NCBI GenBank assembly: GCA_017936545.1
Contig: JAGBFJ010000021.1
Location: 1 to 40,144 of the forward strand
Length of the DNA stretch: 40,144 nt
Origin: Sutterella sp.
Lineage (GTDB): Bacteria > Pseudomonadota > Gammaproteobacteria > Burkholderiales > Burkholderiaceae_F
Reading direction: 5' to 3'
Shown here: in pieces, positions 31,427 through 39,140 of the stretch
How the letters are laid out: the number at the start of each line of letters is the position of its first letter
How positions within the stretch are numbered: position 1 is the first letter of the stretch
The notes under the pieces: generated by a model
Databases searched by the model: none
Told to the model about the DNA's origin: nothing
Seen by the model: the letters and a program-made list of their open reading frames with translations, nothing else
Program-made: the position numbers and the translations under genes

Positions 31427-33976
31427 ATGTTTGTGAAAAAAATGCTGACGGGCGCCTGCGCGCTCGCGCTGATGGGACTTGCCGCGGCGGCTCAGGCCGT
31501 CTCGCTCGGCAGTCTGACCGTGGAAAGCCGGCCGGGAGAACCCCTTGACGCTGTGCTTGAAATCGATGATCTCGATCTGACGATTTCCCCGCTTCTTGTG
31601 AGAGTCGCCCCTCCCGCCACGTATCTGAGAGAAGGCGTTGCCTGGCCGGTTCAGGTCCAGGATCTGAAGATGGTGAGAGACAGCGCATCAAGCCGCGTCC
31701 GTCTGCGCATTTTCGGTACTCAGCAGATCCGCTCTGGCAGCTTCCCGCTGCTTCTTGAAATGAATGCCGGCGGAACCGTGACGGTCCGCACGTATACGAT
31801 CGCGGCCGAAAAGGACCGCTTCTCCGTGACGCCGTCTCCCGTCAAAACGACGGTGACCGGACAGCCCAAGGTGAAGGCGCCCGAGACGCTGCCGGCCCCG
31901 AAGCCCGCCGCCGAACCCGTGAAGGCGGAGCCCGCACAGACCCCGCCTGCGCCTGTCAAGGCTGAGCCGAAGAAGGCAGCTGCGCCCGAGTCCAAGCCGG
32001 AAGCACCCAGGACCGTAAAGGCTGAAGAGCCGAAGGCAGCCAAGCCTGAAGCGCCGAAGGCGGCCGAGCCCGGCAAGAAGACCTCGGAAGCGCCGGCGGC
32101 CAAGGCTGCGGCCGACGACAAGCCGCGCATCATGCTGCCGATCGTGCTTCCCGAAAAGGAGAAGACCGAGGCTGCAGCGCCGGTACAGAAGCCTGCGCCG
32201 GAGACTGAGTCCAGAACGGAGGCCAAGCCTGCCGTCAGGGCCGTCCCGAAGACCGAAGCCAAAAAGGAAGTCCCGGCCGAAGCCGTGAAGGCCGAGCCCG
32301 CTAAGGAGGCCAAGGCGGAACCGAAGACTGAAGCGAAGTCCGAAACCAAACCGGAGCCGAAGCCTGAGGCCTCGCCCAAGGCCGTGCGGGAGTCCGCCGT
32401 GTCCGAGCCCAAGCTTGCCGCCAAGTCGAAGTCCGAACCCGAAGCCAAGCCTGCCCTGAAAGCCGAAAAGGCTTCCGAAGCGGCGCCTGCGGCCAAGCAC
32501 CGCCGCGGCCGCTTTGCGCCCAACGTCGTCAAGGAATACGTTGCTCTCAACGGTTTCGATGCGTCTCAGCCATTCAAGGTGCAGCGCGATATGACGCTCT
32601 GGTCCGTGGTGAAGCTCTACTGGCCGAGCTATCGCGGCGCGACGCTCGAGCAGACGCTCATCGGCTTCAGAAACCGCAACGCCGGCGCATTCGTCGACAA
32701 TGATCTGAACCGGCTGGAAACGGGAGCCGTTCTCAATCCGCCCAAGCCGGAAGACGTTCTGGCCATTGATCCGATGGCGGCCTTCCGCGAAGTGCACGGC
32801 TCGTCGGAAACCGTGCCGCTCGTGACGCAGAATCTGATTGATGCGCAGCTCGTCGGCGGCGAAGTGGCTTCGCTGGTGGCCGACGCACAGGACCGCGCCC
32901 GCGCAGCGGACCGCTCCGTTCAGGAGATTGCCGAAGCCGGACGCAAGGTGCTTGAGGATCAGAAGGCCCGCATTGTGCGCGAAAAGACCCTGTTGTCCGA
33001 GGATGCCGGGCATCCGATCGGCGCGCCGCGCGAAAGCGTTTCCGGCGTGAAGGCGGAGCCCGTTGCTGCGCCTCAGGCCGGCGCATCGGCGGCAAAGCCT
33101 GCCGAAGCGGCGCCTGCTGAAAAGCCGAAGGCTGAACCCAAGCCTCAGGCGAAGCCCGAACCCAAGGCGGAGCCCGCGAAGGCAGCTGCCAAGCCGGCGG
33201 ATAAAGCCGGCACTTCGGGCGGCATGGACCGCTCTCAGATGATTTTCTGGGGCATCGCGGCTGCGCTCGTGCTGGCGCTGCTGGCCTTTTTCGGCCTTCG
33301 CAGAAAGAAGGACGAGGAGCCTGACGAAGAAGGTCCGAAGCCTCAGACTGTTTCGATTCAAAAGGACGTCGCCGCGACGACCGAGGCCCAGCTCGCGGGT
33401 CTGAAGGCGACCGTGGACGAGGCCGTGAAGAACGGCACGACGGCTGGCGCCATGGGCGTCGGCGCCGCAGCTTATGCTGAAGCCAGAAAGGCGGAAGAAG
33501 CCGCGGCTTCGGGCACCGTCGAAGGCCAGCCCTGGATCGATCCCAATGACGACGAGCTTCCGCCGCTCGAAGACGAGGAAAAGGCGCCTGCGCCCGCTCC
33601 CGCCGTGACGCCCGAGCAGACGAAGAAGGCGATCGAAAGCGTTTCGCTCGATTTTGACGACGAACCGGCTCCCGAGCCCGAATCCAGGCCTGCCGTTCAG
33701 CCCGATCCCCGTCCGGCCGCGCGTCCCGCCGAGCCTGCCAAGGCGACGGCGGCTGCGCCTGCCAAGCCGGCCGAACCGGAATCCGTGAAGGAACAGGCGC
33801 TCATTCAGGCGCTCGACGCCAAGCTGAAGCTTGCCTCGAGCTTCGTCGGACTCGGCGCGCTGAAGGAAGCGCTCGAGCTTCTCGACGAAGTGAAGCGCCG
33901 CGGCAGCGACGATCAGCGCGAACGCGCCCGCATTCTCGAAGAGCGGATCAAGTCGAAGCCGGAAGCCGCCAAGTGA
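31427..33976 (+). CDS. fimV: FimV/HubP-family polar peptidoglycan-binding protein
   Basis: An 849-residue inner-membrane protein of the FimV family, which organises the cell pole and supports type IV pili or chemotaxis components in relatives. Residues 1-26 are a signal peptide (MGLAAAAQA). The FimV N-terminal domain (SLGSLTVESRPGEPLDAVLEI) follows to about 130. A long Ala/Lys/Pro/Glu-rich region then runs to about 375. A LysM-like domain begins near F383 (VQRDMTLWSVVKLYW). One transmembrane helix lies near 606-624. The cytoplasmic part is acidic and ends in a TPR-like FimV C-terminal motif (ALIQALDAKLKLASSFVGLG). ATG 31427 is preceded by GGAAA. The GTGA overlap with truA couples the two genes. 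Confidence 0.9.
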   Translation: MFVKKMLTGACALALMGLAAAAQAVSLGSLTVESRPGEPLDAVLEIDDLDLTISPLLVRVAPPATYLREGVAWPVQVQDLKMVRDSASSRVRLRIFGTQQIRSGSFPLLLEMNAGGTVTVRTYTIAAEKDRFSVTPSPVKTTVTGQPKVKAPETLPAPKPAAEPVKAEPAQTPPAPVKAEPKKAAAPESKPEAPRTVKAEEPKAAKPEAPKAAEPGKKTSEAPAAKAAADDKPRIMLPIVLPEKEKTEAAAPVQKPAPETESRTEAKPAVRAVPKTEAKKEVPAEAVKAEPAKEAKAEPKTEAKSETKPEPKPEASPKAVRESAVSEPKLAAKSKSEPEAKPALKAEKASEAAPAAKHRRGRFAPNVVKEYVALNGFDASQPFKVQRDMTLWSVVKLYWPSYRGATLEQTLIGFRNRNAGAFVDNDLNRLETGAVLNPPKPEDVLAIDPMAAFREVHGSSETVPLVTQNLIDAQLVGGEVASLVADAQDRARAADRSVQEIAEAGRKVLEDQKARIVREKTLLSEDAGHPIGAPRESVSGVKAEPVAAPQAGASAAKPAEAAPAEKPKAEPKPQAKPEPKAEPAKAAAKPADKAGTSGGMDRSQMIFWGIAAALVLALLAFFGLRRKKDEEPDEEGPKPQTVSIQKDVAATTEAQLAGLKATVDEAVKNGTTAGAMGVGAAAYAEARKAEEAAASGTVEGQPWIDPNDDELPPLEDEEKAPAPAPAVTPEQTKKAIESVSLDFDDEPAPEPESRPAVQPDPRPAARPAEPAKATAAAPAKPAEPESVKEQALIQALDAKLKLASSFVGLGALKEALELLDEVKRRGSDDQRERARILEERIKSKPEAAK

Positions 33977-34767
33977 AGATCGCGCTAGGAATCGAATACT
34001 GCGGAACAGCCTTCAACGGCTGGCAGGTCCAGCCCGACTGCCCTTCCGTTCAGAGTGCGCTCGAGGCCGCTCTTGAACGCTTCGTCTGCGTGAAGACGCC
34101 CGTCATCTGCGCGGGACGCACGGATACGGGCGTGCATGCGACCCATCAGGTCGTAAGTCTGGAAACGCAGGCGGAGCGAACGGAGCGCAGCTGGGTGAGA
34201 GGACTCAATACGTTTCTGCCGAAGACGGTGTCCGTGCGATGGGCCCGTCGCGTGCCGGATGACTTTCACGCGCGCTTTTCTGCCCGTTCCCGCACGTACG
34301 AATACTGGATTCTCAACGATCCGGTCCGCTCGCCGGTTCTCACTGATCTGACGGGCTGGGTCTTTCGTCCGCTCGACGTCGAGCGCATGCGGCTCGCAGC
34401 CGCGCATCTGCTCGGCGAACATGACTTCACGAGCTTCCGGGCGGCCGAGTGCCAGGCAAAGTCTCCGGTCAGGACGGTCAAGCGCCTTGAACTCATCCGT
34501 CAGGGCCGCATGATCGGCGTGCGCATCGAGGCGAATGCCTTCCTGCAGCACATGGTGAGAAACATCGTGGGCGCGCTCATCTACGTCGGCACCGGACGCG
34601 AGGAGCCCGACTGGGTGAAGGCCGTTCTGGAAGCCAGAAGCCGCGCGCTCGCCGCGCCGACCTTCAGTCCGAACGGGCTTTATCTCACGGGCGTGAGATA
34701 CGAGCTCGCCGATCTGCCGCAGCGAGGCGAAAGTCCCTTCGGCTGGGCGGACGGCGCCGTCCGCTAG
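33973..34767 (+). CDS. truA: tRNA pseudouridine(38-40) synthase TruA
   Basis: A 264-residue enzyme that converts uridines 38-40 of the tRNA anticodon stem-loop to pseudouridine. The catalytic Asp is D51 in GRTDTGVHA. The [11 protein letters not shown] and [11 protein letters not shown] motifs are also present. Length is normal. The start is GTG 33973, overlapping the fimV stop as GTGA, with GGAAG about 7 nt upstream. In many Burkholderiales truA is followed by trpF-trpB-trpA; here accD follows after 155 bp. Confidence 0.95.
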   Translation: MKIALGIEYCGTAFNGWQVQPDCPSVQSALEAALERFVCVKTPVICAGRTDTGVHATHQVVSLETQAERTERSWVRGLNTFLPKTVSVRWARRVPDDFHARFSARSRTYEYWILNDPVRSPVLTDLTGWVFRPLDVERMRLAAAHLLGEHDFTSFRAAECQAKSPVRTVKRLELIRQGRMIGVRIEANAFLQHMVRNIVGALIYVGTGREEPDWVKAVLEARSRALAAPTFSPNGLYLTGVRYELADLPQRGESPFGWADGAVR

Positions 34768-34922
34768 GCCGAAAGGCCGAGGGTTTTCAGGCGCTTTCGA
34801 AAAGGCGTCCGTCTTATAATGCAAGGCGCCGAAAGTCCGCCCGCTCAGAAGCGACGGCGGACGCAACGATCATCCGCAGCCTGCCGCAGTCGGCGGGCGG
34901 ACAACTACGAACAGACAGATCC
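34768..34922 (+). promoter_or_regulatory. Spacer with promoter for accD
   Basis: A small GGCC-gaaa-GGCC hairpin followed by GAGGGTTTTC (from 34768) may weakly terminate truA. A perfect TATAAT at 34815-34820 is a -10 candidate for accD, without a good -35. The leader to the accD ATG is about 95 nt and lacks a clear Shine-Dalgarno. Confidence 0.4.
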
Positions 34923-35798
34923 ATGAGCTGGTTAACGCACATTCTTCCCAAGATCAAGCGCGAAGAGGAATCCGAACGCAAGCCGAGTCCCATTCCCGAA
35001 GGCGTGTGGACCAAGTGCCCGGGCTGCGAGCAGCCGCTTTATACCGAAGAACTGCGTGCCAGTCTGCAGGTATGCCCGAAGTGCGGCTTTCATCACCGCA
35101 TCGGCGCCCGCACCCGTCTGACGACGTTCCTTGATGCGGACAGCGCCGTGGAAATCGCCGCCGACGTGCAGGCGGTCGACCCGCTCGGCTTTGTGGACAG
35201 CAAGCCCTATCCGAAGCGTCTTGCCGCCGCCAAGGCTTCAACCAGTGAAACGGACGCGCTCGTCGTGATGGCGGGCACGCTTCGCCGCGAGCCCATCGTG
35301 GCGGCGGCTTTTGAATTCCGATTCATGGGCGGCTCGATGGGCAGCGTGGTCGGCGAGCGCTTCTGCCGCGGCATCGACGAGGCCGTGAAGCGCCGCGCGC
35401 CCTTCGTCTGCTTCGCCGCTTCGGGCGGCGCACGCATGCAGGAAGGCCTGCTTTCGCTGATGCAGATGGCCAAGACCACGGCGGCGCTTGCCCGTCTCAA
35501 GCACGCCGGGCTTCCCTTTGTTTCCATTCTCACCGATCCGACCATGGGAGGCGTTTCCGCGTCTTTCGCCTTCATGGGCGACGTGGTGATGGCCGAACCC
35601 AATGCGCTCATCGGTTTTGCCGGTCCGCGCGTCATCGAGCAGACGGTTCGCGAAAAGCTTCCCGAAGGATTCCAGCGTGCGGAATTCCTGCTCAACAAGG
35701 GGCAGATCGACATGATCGTCGACCGCCGCGAACTGCGTTCCCGCGTGTCGGTTATCACCCAGCTTCTGATGAAGAAGCCCCCGGTGAACGGCATCTGA
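34923..35798 (+). CDS. accD: Acetyl-CoA carboxylase carboxyltransferase subunit beta
   Basis: A 291-residue subunit that, with AccA, transfers the carboxyl group from biotin to acetyl-CoA to make malonyl-CoA, the first committed step of fatty acid synthesis. A four-cysteine zinc ribbon is at C32, C35, C51 and C54. The crotonase-fold carboxyltransferase core has [14 protein letters not shown] and [10 protein letters not shown]. Slightly shorter than E. coli AccD (304). It is followed by a stable hairpin and then folC, a classical accD-folC pair. Confidence 0.96.
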   Translation: MSWLTHILPKIKREEESERKPSPIPEGVWTKCPGCEQPLYTEELRASLQVCPKCGFHHRIGARTRLTTFLDADSAVEIAADVQAVDPLGFVDSKPYPKRLAAAKASTSETDALVVMAGTLRREPIVAAAFEFRFMGGSMGSVVGERFCRGIDEAVKRRAPFVCFAASGGARMQEGLLSLMQMAKTTAALARLKHAGLPFVSILTDPTMGGVSASFAFMGDVVMAEPNALIGFAGPRVIEQTVREKLPEGFQRAEFLLNKGQIDMIVDRRELRSRVSVITQLLMKKPPVNGI

Positions 35799-35835
35799 TT
35801 TTTGCCTCATAATTGCACAGTCAGTTTTTGCGCCG

Positions 35836-35882
35836 AGCCGCTCAGGTTGCGTCCGTACAAACCGGACGCCCGGGCGGCTTTT
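35836..35882 (+). terminator. Composite hairpin between accD and folC
   Basis: Outer arms AGCCGC (35836-35841) and GCGGCT (35874-35879) enclose inner arms GCGTCCG (35849-35855) and CGGACGC (35863-35869), followed by TTTTC. It could be an intrinsic terminator for accD, or an attenuating leader before folC, whose Shine-Dalgarno is 10 bp further on. Confidence 0.55.
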
Positions 35883-35901
35883 CAAACTTTTGGAGTTGGT
35901 A

Positions 35902-37251
35902 ATGTTCGAAGCCGATACGCTGGATAAATGGCTTGCCCACATTGAAGTTCTGCATTCAAAGCCGATTGACCTCGGACTCGAGCGCATGCGCGAGATGGTG
36001 AGCCGTCTCGGCATCAGCTTTGCCGGCCGCACCGTCGTCACGGTGGGCGGCACCAATGGCAAGGGGTCGACCTGCGCGATGCTCGAAAGCATCTACCGGG
36101 CCGCCAACTACACCACCGGCATGCATACGTCGCCGCATCTTCTGCGGATCAACGAACGCTGCGTCGTCAACGGCCGCGAAGTCTCGGACGAACGTCTGAT
36201 CGCCGCTTTCCGCAAGGTCGAGAAGGCCCGCGGCGACATGACGCTCTCCTACTTCGAATACACGGCGCTCGCCATTCTTCTCATCTTTATGGAGGAGCAG
36301 TGCGAGGTCGTCATTCTCGAGATCGGTCTCGGCGGACGGCTTGACGCCATCAATACGATTGATTCGGACGCCGCCGTGATCTCGACGGTGGGCGTTGACC
36401 ATACGGCCTTCCTCGGAAACACCCGTGAAGAAATCGGCATGGAAAAGGCGCACATCTACCGTCCGGGCCGTCCCGCCGTCTGCGCCGACGAAGACGTGCC
36501 TGCGACCGTCTCCGGCTACATCCGGGAAATCGGCGCCAAGCCGCTCTTCGCCAATATCGACTGGCGCGTGTCGGTGAAGCCCGACGGCCGCTTTACGTTC
36601 TCCCAGGGCGCCTTCATCCTGGAAAATTTGCCGGCGCCCGCGCTTCTCGGCAGCAATCAGTACCGCAATGCGGGCGGCGTGCTGGCAGTGGTTGCCGCGC
36701 TGATGGACCGCGTCCCTGTGACGCGGGACGACATTGAAAGAGGACTGACGTCCGTTCGCCTTGCCGCTCGCTTCGAGCTGATCACGAACGATCCGGTGCC
36801 GACTGTGATCGACGTCGGTCACAATCCCCAGGCGGCCGAAGTGCTGTTCACGAACGTCGTTCGTTCCAAGAAGCCGGGCGAACGTACTCTGGCCGTCTTC
36901 GGCATGCTGGCCGACAAGGACATGACGGCGGTATCGCACATCCTCTGCGACGCCTTCGACGAATGGTTCGTGGCGTCGCTTACCGGTCCTCGCGCAGCTA
37001 CCTCCGGACAGCTTTCCGAGTGCATGCTGAAGGCCGGCGTGGACGCCGCGCGCATCCGCACGTTTGACGGCGTTGCCGAGGCGCTCGCCGCCGCAAGAGC
37101 GCGCTCCCGGGAGCTTGCCGGCCGTTATGCAAATAATGGTGACAGCGCCGCAGGTTCCCAATCGGGGACTGTTAGAATCGTTGTGTTCGGCTCCTTTGTG
37201 ACCGTGACCGCGGCGCTGGAGGTTTTCGCTCAGGAAGGCATCTGCCGTTGA
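35902..37251 (+). CDS. folC: Bifunctional folylpolyglutamate synthase / dihydrofolate synthase
   Basis: A 449-residue ATP-dependent ligase that adds glutamate to dihydropteroate and to tetrahydrofolate. The P-loop GGTNGKGS is at residues 49-56. HTSPHLLRINER, the ILEIGLGGRLDAIN segment and DVGHNPQAAE are Mur-ligase/FolC signatures. ATG 35902 has GGAG about 7 nt upstream. The 3' end, around 37125-37180, is locally less GC-rich and holds TTAGAATC at 37172-37179, a possible promoter for the SPOR gene 43 bp downstream of folC. Confidence 0.95.
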   Translation: MFEADTLDKWLAHIEVLHSKPIDLGLERMREMVSRLGISFAGRTVVTVGGTNGKGSTCAMLESIYRAANYTTGMHTSPHLLRINERCVVNGREVSDERLIAAFRKVEKARGDMTLSYFEYTALAILLIFMEEQCEVVILEIGLGGRLDAINTIDSDAAVISTVGVDHTAFLGNTREEIGMEKAHIYRPGRPAVCADEDVPATVSGYIREIGAKPLFANIDWRVSVKPDGRFTFSQGAFILENLPAPALLGSNQYRNAGGVLAVVAALMDRVPVTRDDIERGLTSVRLAARFELITNDPVPTVIDVGHNPQAAEVLFTNVVRSKKPGERTLAVFGMLADKDMTAVSHILCDAFDEWFVASLTGPRAATSGQLSECMLKAGVDAARIRTFDGVAEALAAARARSRELAGRYANNGDSAAGSQSGTVRIVVFGSFVTVTAALEVFAQEGICR

Positions 37252-37294
37252 GGCGCCCGCCGCACTCACTTAAACGACTGCCCGAAGGTTCATC

Positions 37295-38422
37295 ATGCAG
37301 TTTCCCAATCCCTTCAAAAAAGACAAGCCTGCCTCCGACGCGCCCGAGCGCATTGAACCGCAGATCGGCGGGGAGGCGCCCGCACCCTGGGAAGTGAAGC
37401 CCGAGGCTGCGCCGGCTTTCGAAGTGGTGGGAGACGATCGCGGCGAGCCTTCGCCGGCGTCCGAGGCGCCCGCTGCCGAGCCTGTGCGCGAAGAAGCGCC
37501 GGCTTCCAAGCCCGAACTTCCGAAGCTCGATGCCCGCGGCATGGCTCCGGAACCCGTGAAGCCCGCGCCGAAGGAGGCGGCTCGCGAATCGGCCGCAGCC
37601 GATGAGGCGCCTGAAGCCAAGACGGAAACGAAGCCTGCCCGCGGCTTCCTTCGTCTCGGATCCAAGGCCGAAAAGGAAGCAGAGGATGAAAAGAACAGCA
37701 CCCCGACGGAGGCCGAACTGCTGGCCCGTCAGAAGACGAAGTACCGTCTGATCGGTGCGGCCGCTATCATGATGGCGGTGATCGTCGCCGCTCCCATCAT
37801 CCTCGACAGTGAAAAGGAGGCCGACAACCCCGCCGTCTCGACGGCTATTCCGGCCGTTCCCTCCAAGGCCGTGACGACGCTTGAACCCGTGAAGGAGACT
37901 GCCAGCTCGGGAGACGTCGATGTCGCGAAGAGCACTGTTCAGAAGTCCGACTCCACGGCAAAGGCCAATCTCGCCAATGAAGTCAAGCAGAGCCGCAAGC
38001 CCGAAACGGCGGCGTCCGCTGCAAAGACCGAACAGACTCCCGCCAAGGCGGCGGAGAAGAAGCCGGCGGAAAAGAAGGCCGCCGAGAAGAAGGCGCCTGA
38101 AAAGAAGACGGCCGAGAAGAAGACGGAAAAGAAGGATACGGCAACCAAGTCCGCCCAGAAGACGGACGGCATTGCGCCGCCCAAGGGCAAGGGATTCTAT
38201 GTTCAGGTACAGGCCACGAGCAGCGAGCGCAAGGCCGAAGCTCTGGTGAAGCAGCTCGCCTCGCAGGGTCTGCCCGCCTATAAGACGCCGGTTGAAAAGC
38301 AGGGCGCCACGATCTGGCGCGTCCGTGTCGGTCTCTACAAGACACGCGACGAGGCGCGGGGCGTACAGGGAACAATTGCCCTGGGCGGCTTCACCGGCAA
38401 GACCGATATCGGCGCACAATAG
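37295..38422 (+). CDS. SPOR-domain protein (FtsN/DedD-like)
   Basis: A 375-residue bitopic inner-membrane protein. The first 149 residues are cytoplasmic and Pro/Glu/Ala-rich. One transmembrane helix lies at about 152-170 (LIGAAAIMMAVIVAAPIIL). A periplasmic Lys/Ala/Glu-rich linker follows, with degenerate EKKxAEKK repeats. A SPOR domain (about 299-373, beginning GFYVQVQATSSE) binds denuded peptidoglycan at the septum. The gene position between folC and cvpA is conserved in Burkholderiales, where it is annotated as a SPOR/DedD-like protein. ATG 37295 is preceded by GAAGG. Confidence 0.92.
   Translation: MQFPNPFKKDKPASDAPERIEPQIGGEAPAPWEVKPEAAPAFEVVGDDRGEPSPASEAPAAEPVREEAPASKPELPKLDARGMAPEPVKPAPKEAARESAAADEAPEAKTETKPARGFLRLGSKAEKEAEDEKNSTPTEAELLARQKTKYRLIGAAAIMMAVIVAAPIILDSEKEADNPAVSTAIPAVPSKAVTTLEPVKETASSGDVDVAKSTVQKSDSTAKANLANEVKQSRKPETAASAAKTEQTPAKAAEKKPAEKKAAEKKAPEKKTAEKKTEKKDTATKSAQKTDGIAPPKGKGFYVQVQATSSERKAEALVKQLASQGLPAYKTPVEKQGATIWRVRVGLYKTRDEARGVQGTIALGGFTGKTDIGAQ
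38074..38136 (+). repeat. Degenerate in-frame AEKK/EKK repeat in the SPOR protein linker
   Basis: The coding sequence repeats a GAA-AAG-AAG-like unit with GCC/GCG codons between, giving several EKK(A/T/P) units that span the periplasmic linker. It is slippage-prone low-complexity DNA, not a separate element. Confidence 0.6.
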
Positions 38423-38437
38423 CCTGCTTTTTTCAGA

Positions 38438-38443
38438 TAGAAT
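38438..38443 (+). promoter_or_regulatory. Candidate -10 element for cvpA
   Basis: TAGAAT lies 58 nt before the cvpA ATG, just after the SPOR gene. It is followed by a small GGGTCCCG / CGGGATCCC dyad. No -35 consensus is present. Confidence 0.35.
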
Positions 38444-38500
38444 AGCGGCCATCCGACAGGGTCCCGAATGCGGGATCCCCTTCTTACGTAAGCCTTCTGA

Positions 38501-39007
38501 ATGACTGAAATCGACTGGATCATCGCTGTAGTCCTCGTGATCTCGACCGTCGTCGGCATCATGCGCGGCGTCGTGCGCGAAGTGCTCGCCATCGTCGGCT
38601 GGGTTGCCGGCATCATGCTCGCCATGAGTTTCGCGGGCGAAATCGCGGAGAAAATTCCGTTCGAAAGTCTCGGCTATATTCCGCGCGTCGTCATCGCGTC
38701 GGTGGTCATTCTCGTCGCCTGCCTTTTCGCCGTCGGTCTCTTCGGCATGATTCTGCGCAAGCTCATGGAAGTGGCCGCGCTCTCCTTTGAAGACCGTGCG
38801 CTCGGCGCCGTCTTCGGATTCGTGCGCGGCATTCTTGTGGTGTGCGCCTGCGTGTTTCTCTTCGGGCTTTCTCAGTCGCTCTCTTCAAGCAAGATGTGGC
38901 AGCAGTCCGTGATGATCGGACCTGCCGAAACGCTGATCGAATGGTCCATGCCTTATCTTCCGGAATGGATTCGTACGCTCAAAGGCACGAAGGTAACAGG
39001 ATTGTAA
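38501..39007 (+). CDS. cvpA: CvpA family membrane protein
   Basis: A 168-residue inner-membrane protein with four hydrophobic helices. MTEIDWIIAVVLVISTVVG and GIMRGVVREVLAIVGW at the start, and RALGAVFGFVRGILVV in the middle, are typical of CvpA. E. coli CvpA is required for colicin V export and contributes to envelope-stress and bile resistance; the molecular role is unsettled. It sits immediately upstream of purF, as in E. coli and most proteobacteria, although here a hairpin region separates them. Confidence 0.94.
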   Translation: MTEIDWIIAVVLVISTVVGIMRGVVREVLAIVGWVAGIMLAMSFAGEIAEKIPFESLGYIPRVVIASVVILVACLFAVGLFGMILRKLMEVAALSFEDRALGAVFGFVRGILVVCACVFLFGLSQSLSSSKMWQQSVMIGPAETLIEWSMPYLPEWIRTLKGTKVTGL

Positions 39008-39013
39008 ATATCG

Positions 39014-39062
39014 GAACAGGGGGACTCAGTCGGGTCCCCCTGTTCTGTTAAGAGAACTTTTT
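39014..39062 (+). terminator. Two overlapping hairpins between cvpA and purF
   Basis: A 12-bp stem GAACAGGGGGAC / GTCCCCCTGTTC (39014-39025 and 39034-39045) has no T-run. Its 3' arm overlaps a second, smaller stem GTTCT / AGAAC (39042-39046 and 39053-39057), which is followed by six Ts. The two are mutually exclusive, so this could be a simple terminator or an attenuator controlling purF. Confidence 0.6.
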
Positions 39063-39140
39063 TCTTTCAACGCTTTGTCAATTCTCCCGGCGTTGCATTC
39101 CTCGACGCGGCGCCGGCAACCCTCAAAGGAATATAAAAAC

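Noticed and set aside
31688..33361. 557-codon minus-strand open frame rich in Leu/Arg/Gly
   Set aside because: Mirror of the Ala/Lys/Glu-rich FimV linker; low-complexity artefact.
38056..38136. Repeated GAAGAAG-type units as a tandem-repeat or CRISPR-like array
   Set aside because: Units are degenerate, unspaced and in frame within the SPOR protein linker.
37920..38249. 109-codon Arg-rich frame resembling a protamine
   Set aside because: Frame-shifted reading of the EKK-repeat linker of the SPOR gene.
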